Source of the DNA: Gammaproteobacteria bacterium
GTDB taxonomy: Bacteria > Pseudomonadota > Gammaproteobacteria > UBA5861
Length of the DNA stretch: 64,000 bases
Reading direction: 5' to 3'
NCBI GenBank assembly: GCA_022360445.1
Contig: JAKSCV010000090.1
Location: 1-64,000, forward strand
Shown piece after piece: positions 58,005 to 64,000 of the stretch. The notes beneath the pieces are model-generated. The model saw nothing but the letters and a program-made list of their open reading frames with translations. It had not been told where the DNA came from and did not search any database. The position numbers and the translations under genes were made by a program. Numbering within the stretch: the stretch's first letter is position 1; the number at the start of each line of letters is the position of its first letter.

Positions 58005-58880
58005 ATGCAACACGTTAAAAAGGCCGTGTTTCCGGTGGCCGGAATGGGAACACGTTTTTTGCCTGCGACAAAGGCCAATCCAAAAGAAATGCTTCCTATC
58101 GTTGATAAACCATTGATTCAGTATGCCGCAGAGGAAGCTGTTTCAGCAGGCATCGAAGTACTTGTTTTTGTTTACGGGCGACATAAAAGAGCGATTGGTG
58201 ACCACTTTGATAAAGCTTATGAGCTGGAAAAAGAGCTGGAAGAAAAAGGTAAAACCAAAATGCTGGAAGTTGCGCGGAACATCCTGCCAGCGGGGATCGA
58301 CTGTGTGTACATCCGACAGGCAGAAGCGCTTGGGTTAGGGCATGCGGTCCACTGTGCAAAACCGGTGATTGGCGATGAGCCCTTCGCCGTCATTTTGGCT
58401 GACGACATGATCAATCCCAAAGGAACGACGACTTGCCTGCAGCAGATGGTGGATGTGTACAACTATCATCACACCACAATCGTTGGGGTTGAGCCTGTGC
58501 CGGAGGAAAATATTGGGCGGTATGGTGTGGTGAGCGGTTCTGAAAGTTCAGACAGTATCATTGAAATGAATGGGATCGTTGAAAAACCCGCCGCGAAAGA
58601 TGCCCCCAGTAACTTAGGTGTTGTTGGGCGTTACATCTTAACGCCGGCTATTTTTGAACATATCGAACGCTTGGGTAAAGGTACGGGTGGCGAAATTCAA
58701 CTGACGGATGCGATTGCGACATTAATGGCAGAAGAGCGAGTGCTTGCCTATAAATTCAAAGGCAAACGCTTTGATTGCGGGTCTAAATTAGGCTATCTGC
58801 AAGCCACAGTTGAGTATGCTTTGGAACACTCGGAGCTTAAAAAAGAATTTAGAGCGTATTTGAAAACACTCAAAATTTAG
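58005..58880 (+). CDS. galU: UTP-glucose-1-phosphate uridylyltransferase
   Basis: GalU, 291 residues, makes UDP-glucose for glycans and LPS. The nucleotide-binding N-terminus reads KAVFPVAGMGTRFLPATKAN, with later blocks KEMLPIVDKPLIQYA and FAVILADDM. Single gene between the beta-propeller lipoprotein and the convergent arsC-like gene. Confidence 0.97.
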   Translation: MQHVKKAVFPVAGMGTRFLPATKANPKEMLPIVDKPLIQYAAEEAVSAGIEVLVFVYGRHKRAIGDHFDKAYELEKELEEKGKTKMLEVARNILPAGIDCVYIRQAEALGLGHAVHCAKPVIGDEPFAVILADDMINPKGTTTCLQQMVDVYNYHHTTIVGVEPVPEENIGRYGVVSGSESSDSIIEMNGIVEKPAAKDAPSNLGVVGRYILTPAIFEHIERLGKGTGGEIQLTDAIATLMAEERVLAYKFKGKRFDCGSKLGYLQATVEYALEHSELKKEFRAYLKTLKI

Positions 58881-58890
58881 TACGCACGAG

Positions 58891-58919
58891 GCGGGTACAG
58901 CATTCCGCGCGGTACCCGC
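58891..58919. terminator. Stem-loop between convergent galU and arsC-like gene
   Basis: GCGGGTAC (58891-58898) and GTACCCGC (58912-58919) form a perfect 8-bp stem with a 13-base loop in the 44-base gap between convergent genes. No T-run follows on either strand; a terminator by position. Confidence 0.45.
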
Positions 58920-58924
58920 TCACT

Positions 58925-59290
58925 TCAGTCTCTCAAAAAACGATGATAGGCCTCGGTTGAGAAGCCAACCTGAATCTCATCCTGCTCAGAGTCGACCAAC
59001 ACCGGGCGCTTAATTAATGCGGGTTGTTTACACATTAACTGGGCAGCCTTGGCGGCATCGATGTCTGTCTTTTCTTCTTCAGACAAATTCCGCCACGTAG
59101 TTCCCCGTTTATTTAATAACGTTTCCCAGCCAACCTTTTCGATCCAGGGCTGGATAAGTTCTGGTGAGATACCGGCCTTCCGGTAATCATGAAAGTGGTA
59201 GACGACGCTGTGCTCATCAAGCCACTGACGAGCTTTTTTCATCGTATCGCAATTTTTTATGCCATAAATTGTGATCACAGCGGGTCTCAA
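58925..59290 (-). CDS. ArsC/Spx-family protein (YffB type)
   Basis: A 121-residue thioredoxin-fold protein of the ArsC/Spx group. It has one N-terminal Cys (C14) in [18 protein letters not shown] and the RxTTWRNL region of YffB-like proteins. It is probably not a true arsenate reductase; YffB members are thought to act as glutathione-dependent thiol reductases. The start overlaps the dapD stop by four bases, the usual link to the dap genes. Confidence 0.88.
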   Translation of the reverse strand: MRPAVITIYGIKNCDTMKKARQWLDEHSVVYHFHDYRKAGISPELIQPWIEKVGWETLLNKRGTTWRNLSEEEKTDIDAAKAAQLMCKQPALIKRPVLVDSEQDEIQVGFSTEAYHRFLRD

Positions 59291-60114
59291 ATGTTTCGAA
59301 GAAGTTCGTTAATGCCGACTTTTCCGCGGGTTTTTTCATCCACCTTCTTAACGATCACCGCACAATACAGGCTATGGCTTTTATCTTCAGCCGGGAGGCT
59401 GCCAGAGACAACCACAGACCCAGCTGGAACCCTGCCATAAATAATTTCACCGGTTTCGCGGTCGAGGATTTTCGTGCTCTGACCAATATAGACACCCATC
59501 GAGATCACAGCACCCTCCTCAACGATGACCCCTTCGACAATTTCTGAGCGAGCGCCAATGAAGCAATTGTCTTCAATAATCGTTGGTGCTGCCTGAAGAG
59601 GCTCCAACACCCCGCCGATGCCCACGCCGCCAGACAAGTGAACATTCTTTCCGATCTGCGCACAGGAACCAACGGTTGCCCAGGTATCGACCATGGCCCC
59701 CGAATCCACATAAGCGCCAATATTGACATAAGAAGGCATCAGCACCACATTAGGTGCAATATACGACCCTTTCCGCGCGACGGCGGGAGGAACAACGCGG
59801 ACACCGGATTGCGCAAAGTCCTCGGCAGTATATGCGGCGTATTTAGTTTCCACCTTGTCGTAGAATTGTGTAAACCCTCCGGCGGGCATCGGTGCATTGT
59901 CCTGAACCCGAAAGGATAGAAGCACCGCTTTTTTCAACCATTCATTGACATGCCAATTGCCAACACCGTGTTGTTCAGCAACCCGGGCTTCACCCGAGTC
60001 GATTAACTGAATGGCTTGATCAATCGCCTGTTTAATGTTTGGGCTAACAGTAGCAGGGCTGATATCCGCGCGACTGTCAAAAGCTTCTTCAATAATAGTT
60101 TGCAGATCATTCAT
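59287..60114 (-). CDS. dapD: Tetrahydrodipicolinate N-succinyltransferase
   Basis: DapD, 275 residues, succinylates tetrahydrodipicolinate on the way to lysine and meso-diaminopimelate. It is a left-handed beta-helix of hexapeptide repeats (visible in [20 protein letters not shown] and the [14 protein letters not shown] stretch). Between dapC and the arsC-like gene, in the common dapC-dapD order. Confidence 0.97.
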   Translation of the reverse strand: MNDLQTIIEEAFDSRADISPATVSPNIKQAIDQAIQLIDSGEARVAEQHGVGNWHVNEWLKKAVLLSFRVQDNAPMPAGGFTQFYDKVETKYAAYTAEDFAQSGVRVVPPAVARKGSYIAPNVVLMPSYVNIGAYVDSGAMVDTWATVGSCAQIGKNVHLSGGVGIGGVLEPLQAAPTIIEDNCFIGARSEIVEGVIVEEGAVISMGVYIGQSTKILDRETGEIIYGRVPAGSVVVSGSLPAEDKSHSLYCAVIVKKVDEKTRGKVGINELLRNI

Positions 60115-60145
60115 AATAAAACGTTCCTCTGGGTCAATTTATTGT

Positions 60146-61345
60146 TTACAAGGCTGCTGAAAACTGGCCAATTTTTTGAGCCGCACTGACGCAGTCCCCC
60201 AGTGGCGCCACTAAGGCAATACGAATATGACGGCTGCCAGGATTATCACCGTGTACCCTGCGGGCCAAGTAACTGCCGGGTAGTGTGAGTATGTGATGAT
60301 TTTTATAAAGATTCCGTGTGAAAACAGTGTCGTCAATGGGTAATTCTGGCCACAAATAAAAACCAGCATCCGGCCTTGTCACTGACAAAGTACCTTGAAG
60401 GGTGTCGATCACGGTGTCAAACTTTTCCCGGTAAGCTTGCCTGTTTTGTTGGACATGATCTTCATCTTTCCATGCTGCGATGCTCGCCGCTTGAGTCGGT
60501 GGCGCCATGGCGCAACCATGATAAGTCCGGTAACGGTAAAAGGCATCCATGACTTGTGCATCTCCTGCCACGAAACCTGAGCGAAGGCCGGGTAAGTTTG
60601 ACCGCTTTGAAAGGCTGTGGAAGACAGCGCAGCGCTTATATTCCGTGTTGCCCATTGCGGCTGCGGCTTCGAGTAATCCGCAAGGCGGCATGTTTTCATC
60701 GGCATAGATTTCTGAGTAGCACTCGTCTGATGCGATTAAAAAGTCATACTTTTCAGCCAGTTCAATCAGCCTTTGCATACCCTTCATCGACATCACAGAG
60801 CCGGTTGGATTATTGGGTGAACAGATGTACACCAGCTGGCAGGCTTTCCAGTCCGCAGAGCTGAGTACGTCAAAGGGGAGTTGGTAGCCCGTTTGCCGGG
60901 TGAGTGGGTAAAAAGCAGGTTTTAAGCCGGCCAGTAATGTTGCGCCTTCGTAGATCTGGTAAAACGGGTTTGGCATGAGCACCGTATTTTTGTGCGTGAG
61001 TGCAGGGTTCAAAACGCATTGTGCAAAAGCAAACAAGGCTTCCCGTGTGCCATTAACGGGAAGGATTTGTTTCTCAATGTCCAAGCTATTTTCAGGCAGT
61101 TTGTAACGACGTGAAAGCCAGTTTGCGATTGCCTCTCTAAGTGCTGCAGAACCGCGCGTGGGCGGATAGTTGGCAATGCTGCCTAAACTTTCTTGCAGGC
61201 ATTCGAGTACAAAACCCGGCGGTGCATGTTTGGGTTCACCGATAGATAACGCCACGGGAGGGTGGCCAGCCGGTGAAATACCGGCGATTAATTGTGCCAG
61301 TTTTTCAAAAGGGTAAGATTCTAGCTGCGTGAGATTGGGATTCAT
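60146..61345 (-). CDS. dapC: Succinyldiaminopimelate transaminase
   Basis: A 399-residue fold-type I aminotransferase. The start MNPNLTQLESYPFEKLAQLI is typical of DapC proteins; other marks are YICSPNNPTGSVMS, ASDECYSEIY and the PLP lysine in SLSKRSNLPGLRSGF. It forms N-succinyl-L,L-diaminopimelate with glutamate. The ATG at 61345 is chosen over an in-frame ATG at 61378. dapD follows after 31 bases. Confidence 0.95.
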   Translation of the reverse strand: MNPNLTQLESYPFEKLAQLIAGISPAGHPPVALSIGEPKHAPPGFVLECLQESLGSIANYPPTRGSAALREAIANWLSRRYKLPENSLDIEKQILPVNGTREALFAFAQCVLNPALTHKNTVLMPNPFYQIYEGATLLAGLKPAFYPLTRQTGYQLPFDVLSSADWKACQLVYICSPNNPTGSVMSMKGMQRLIELAEKYDFLIASDECYSEIYADENMPPCGLLEAAAAMGNTEYKRCAVFHSLSKRSNLPGLRSGFVAGDAQVMDAFYRYRTYHGCAMAPPTQAASIAAWKDEDHVQQNRQAYREKFDTVIDTLQGTLSVTRPDAGFYLWPELPIDDTVFTRNLYKNHHILTLPGSYLARRVHGDNPGSRHIRIALVAPLGDCVSAAQKIGQFSAAL

Positions 61346-61428
61346 AACGTGCTGTTTTTTTATTCGTAAGCCGAGCATTATAATCGATGCACTTGGACGT
61401 AGGACAGTTGTTGTCCGGCTGATTGATA

Positions 61429-62889
61429 TCAGGGAATGTCGATAAAGTCGTCAATGCTGACTTCTTCGTGCTGGGTGGTTTTCCATTTCAGGATGTCATA
61501 GTAGCGGCGAATGTTTTGGACATACTGAAGGGCTTCATACCCTCGAGCATAGCCGTATTTTGTTTGTTTGTACCACTTGCGTTTAGTGAGAAGTGGGAGA
61601 ATATCTTTGATATCAATCCAGAGATTGGGATTTTTGTTCAGCTTAATCGCTAATTTTCGGGCATCTCGGATATGGCCCAGACCCAGGTTGTAGGCAGCCA
61701 GTGCAAACCAGGTGCGGTCAGGGTCTTCGACTTTTTTATGAATACGATCACGTATATTTTTAAAGTAACGGGCACCGCCCATGACGCTGTCTTCCGGATC
61801 CAGGCGGCTTTTAATACCCATTTGACGAGCAGTTTTGAGCGTTAACATCATCAGCCCACGCACGCCCGTTGGAGAGATAGCTTTGGGATCCCAGTGTGAC
61901 TCCTGATGCGCAATGGCGGCTAATAAGCGCCAGTCCGTACCTGTTTCATGGCCAGCTTTTTCGAAGAGTGCTTGAAATTTTGGCAAGCGGGTTTCAATAC
62001 GGTTGTTGAACAGCTGAGTGCCTGAATAATTGAACGTTTCGATGTGCCCGTAATGACGTTCGATGAGTTTGGCTAATTGCCCATTGTCTTTCATATGCAG
62101 CAAAAAACGGTCTGCTTCGTTGTACAGGCTGTGGTCGTCGCTCATTCGAAAAGCCCAGGAAAGTTTTTGTGCGTTATTGAGGTCAAAGGCCACCACCAAC
62201 TCCGGGTAGAAGTGCCGAGTGAGTAAAATCTCGTTGGAGTAAACGAGTGCGTAGTCAAGCAATTTGTTGGAAACCGCTTCGAGCAGTTCTTCGGGGTTTG
62301 CATTATCGAATGCCTGCCATGTTAAATCGTTGTATATGAGCTTTTGGACCTTGAGGGATTCGGCCAGGCTCGTACCCTCAAGAACACCTAAACGGCCACC
62401 ATCTAAGTCTTCGATCGTTTTGACATAAGGCTTGCCCTGACGTTTGATGATCTGTTCTTTGACGTTTAAATAGTCGGTTGTGAATAAAAACTGATTCGCA
62501 TAAGCCTGAGTGGCTGTCAGTCCTGTTGCCGCAAAGTGGCTTTGTTGCCGCACGATCATGTTCATGGCTTCTTCATGAGAGGAAGCGACAGTGATACCAA
62601 GGTCAACTTGCAAATAATCCGCAAAGGCTTGGGCCAAATCGTATTCAAAACCAGCGGGGCCATTTTTCCCCTGGTAGTAGGTTGTCGGGCCGTTCAGTGT
62701 GACAACTTTGATAACGCCGCGGGATTTGACTGTCTCCAGTTGGGTAGGCTTGAGGCTGATATAAATGTAACTGATCAGGCTGGAAAAAAGTAAAGTAATC
62801 GCTACGGTAAAAAAAATGTGTAACCGGCCATTAAACCGAAACCAGTCATCAAGCTTGGATCGGTGAGTCAAAAAATATCTCTCTCGCAT
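61429..62889 (-). CDS. mltF: Membrane-bound lytic murein transglycosylase F
   Basis: MltF, 486 residues: an N-terminal membrane anchor (about 24-46), a periplasmic solute-binding-like regulatory domain (about 50-285) and a C-terminal lysozyme-like transglycosylase domain (about 310-450) with the catalytic E330 in AAIAHQESHWDPKAIS. It cleaves peptidoglycan to 1,6-anhydro ends. The N-terminal anchor is a membrane helix rather than a lipobox. It is divergent from the chemoreceptor-like gene and precedes dapC on the same strand. Confidence 0.95.
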   Translation of the reverse strand: MRERYFLTHRSKLDDWFRFNGRLHIFFTVAITLLFSSLISYIYISLKPTQLETVKSRGVIKVVTLNGPTTYYQGKNGPAGFEYDLAQAFADYLQVDLGITVASSHEEAMNMIVRQQSHFAATGLTATQAYANQFLFTTDYLNVKEQIIKRQGKPYVKTIEDLDGGRLGVLEGTSLAESLKVQKLIYNDLTWQAFDNANPEELLEAVSNKLLDYALVYSNEILLTRHFYPELVVAFDLNNAQKLSWAFRMSDDHSLYNEADRFLLHMKDNGQLAKLIERHYGHIETFNYSGTQLFNNRIETRLPKFQALFEKAGHETGTDWRLLAAIAHQESHWDPKAISPTGVRGLMMLTLKTARQMGIKSRLDPEDSVMGGARYFKNIRDRIHKKVEDPDRTWFALAAYNLGLGHIRDARKLAIKLNKNPNLWIDIKDILPLLTKRKWYKQTKYGYARGYEALQYVQNIRRYYDILKWKTTQHEEVSIDDFIDIP

Positions 62890-63051
62890 GCAGTGAAATT
62901 CGGCTAATACTACTGGTCCCTTAAGATCACATCAATGAACATCCTGAAACTAAGCGGCAGTGTGGGCTTCGTTGTATTGGGAATTGTTAAAGTTAGTATT
63001 CCATAAGCCGATTCTATGGTTATTAAGGTCCATGCAAACAGGGATGTAAAT

Positions 63052-64000
63052 ATGTCCATTAAAACCAAGCTGATCATTGTTTTTATTTTACTGACAAGTA
63101 TTCCTGCGATGATCGCCACTGCTGTGAGTACCTGGGTGGCGGGACGTAATGCCCAAGCATTACTCGTCGAACAATCGCTCCAACAGCTTGTTTCGGTCAG
63201 AGAGTCGAAAAAACGAGAGATTGAATCGGTTTTAAAGACCATGAGGGAACAGATTCGCACGTTTTCTACGAATACCATGGTGGTGAATGCGGCTTCTGAA
63301 TTCAATTTTGCATTTCCCGACTTTTTAAGTGAAGCAGGTTGGAAGGGTAATACGGCGCTAAATGACAAGGTGCGGGATTTTTATCAACATCAGTTTGGCC
63401 AAACTTTCACAGAGAAGAACCCCGGCAGCGATGTGAATCCCTTAAGTTTTATAGATAACCTGGATAATAATAGCCTCGGTCTGCAATATGCTTACATGGC
63501 AAACAATGAGCATCCTTTAGGTGAAAAGCATCAGCTGATTGAAAGTCAAGATGACTCCTTCTACAGCTTGACGCATGGCCGTTTTCATCCTGCATTTAAA
63601 CAATATCTTGAAGCTTTTGGCTACTATGATATTTTTCTTGTGCACCCGATCACAGGCCGAATCGTTTATTCCGTCTACAAGGAAATTGATTTTGCGACGT
63701 CACTCAAAGACGGGGCTTTCGCTGAGACTGGTATTGGAGAAGCTTTTCGCGCTGCTGTGGAATCCAACCAGCCGGATTTCGTTTATATGACGGATTTTGC
63801 GCCGTATGCGCCTTCCTATGGGCATCCTGCTGCATTCTTATCTTCCCCGGTCTTTCAGGCCGGTGTGATGTCCGGTGTGTTAATTTTTCAAATTCCCCAG
63901 GACCGTATTCTGGAAATCATGACCAGCCATCAGGCCTGGGAAAGCGTCGGTTTGGGTAAAACAGGCCAAAGTTATCTGGTAGGCAGCAACAAAACGCTGC
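63052..64000 (+). CDS. Methyl-accepting chemotaxis-type sensor, N-terminal part (partial)
   Basis: An open frame with no stop from ATG 63052 to the right edge (316 codons). It starts MSIKTKLIIVFILLTSIPAM, a first membrane helix (about 7-28), followed by a long extracytoplasmic region with a coiled start (LLVEQSLQQLVSVRESKKR) and a Cache-like sensor pattern (FGYYDIFLVHPITGRIVYS, VGLGKTGQSYLVGS). Large chemoreceptors have this form, but the signalling domain is off the edge, so a cyclase or histidine kinase is possible. The 162-base gap to mltF should hold its promoter. Confidence 0.78.
   Translation, partial: MSIKTKLIIVFILLTSIPAMIATAVSTWVAGRNAQALLVEQSLQQLVSVRESKKREIESVLKTMREQIRTFSTNTMVVNAASEFNFAFPDFLSEAGWKGNTALNDKVRDFYQHQFGQTFTEKNPGSDVNPLSFIDNLDNNSLGLQYAYMANNEHPLGEKHQLIESQDDSFYSLTHGRFHPAFKQYLEAFGYYDIFLVHPITGRIVYSVYKEIDFATSLKDGAFAETGIGEAFRAAVESNQPDFVYMTDFAPYAPSYGHPAAFLSSPVFQAGVMSGVLIFQIPQDRILEIMTSHQAWESVGLGKTGQSYLVGSNKTL

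Overview
The window reads as the chromosome of a gammaproteobacterium, most likely a marine or halotolerant aerobic heterotroph. The evidence is a complete Na+-translocating NADH:quinone reductase operon with its maturation factors, the type IV pilus protein PilZ next to holB, the lptC-lptA-lptB-rpoN-hpf-ptsN block, an assimilatory sulfate pathway with a DUF934 protein, and the rpsF-rpsR-DUF2232-rplI-dnaB block. I cannot name a genus. I saw no tRNA, rRNA, CRISPR array, insertion sequence or prophage; genes are dense and no gap exceeds about 260 bases.

Layout. 0-0.9 kb: end of holB, then pilZ. 1.0-8.2 kb: nqrABCDEF, apbE and nqrM, a self-contained sodium-pump unit with the flavin transferase and the Fe-site maturation factor. 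8.3-14.7 kb (minus strand): yrbG, kdsD, lptC, lptA, lptB, rpoN, hpf, ptsN, for LPS precursor synthesis and transport plus nitrogen-PTS control; kdsC is missing from its usual place. 14.8-18.7 kb: an unknown exported protein, then holA, proA, nadD, rsfS. 18.7-25.1 kb (minus): a TraT-like lipoprotein, then murA, hisG, a class I DAHP synthase, hisD and hisC in one tight run.

25.1-35.3 kb is the most distinctive stretch. It holds an acyl-CoA dehydrogenase, a MaoC hydratase, a CitE-type lyase, a double-hotdog protein resembling mesaconyl-CoA hydratase, a 541-residue acyl-CoA dehydrogenase resembling methylsuccinyl-CoA dehydrogenase, a flap-type exonuclease, a TauD-type dioxygenase, an enoyl-CoA hydratase and a class II aldolase. 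The central three genes fit methylsuccinyl-CoA to mesaconyl-CoA to methylmalyl-CoA to glyoxylate plus propionyl-CoA, the lower half of the ethylmalonyl-CoA pathway. The upper-half enzymes are not in the window.

35.5-45 kb: an RND exporter and its adaptor coupled to a CYTH phosphatase, then truD, djlA, purB, a GNAT acetyltransferase and an AraC/GyrI regulator. 45.2-51.8 kb: sulfate assimilation as two divergent units, tauE-cysI-DUF934-cysH (minus) and cysD-cysN (plus). CysH carries the cysteines of an APS reductase, and CysN ends in what looks like a decayed APS-kinase domain. 52-58.9 kb: rpsF, rpsR, DUF2232, rplI, dnaB, alr, a beta-propeller lipoprotein and galU. 58.9-64 kb: dapC-dapD-arsC-like (minus), mltF (minus) and a chemoreceptor-like gene running off the right edge.

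I did not find a clearly new defence or mobile system. The best candidates for novelty are the partial ethylmalonyl-CoA-type module, the degenerate kinase tail of CysN, and several perfect palindromes in promoter regions.
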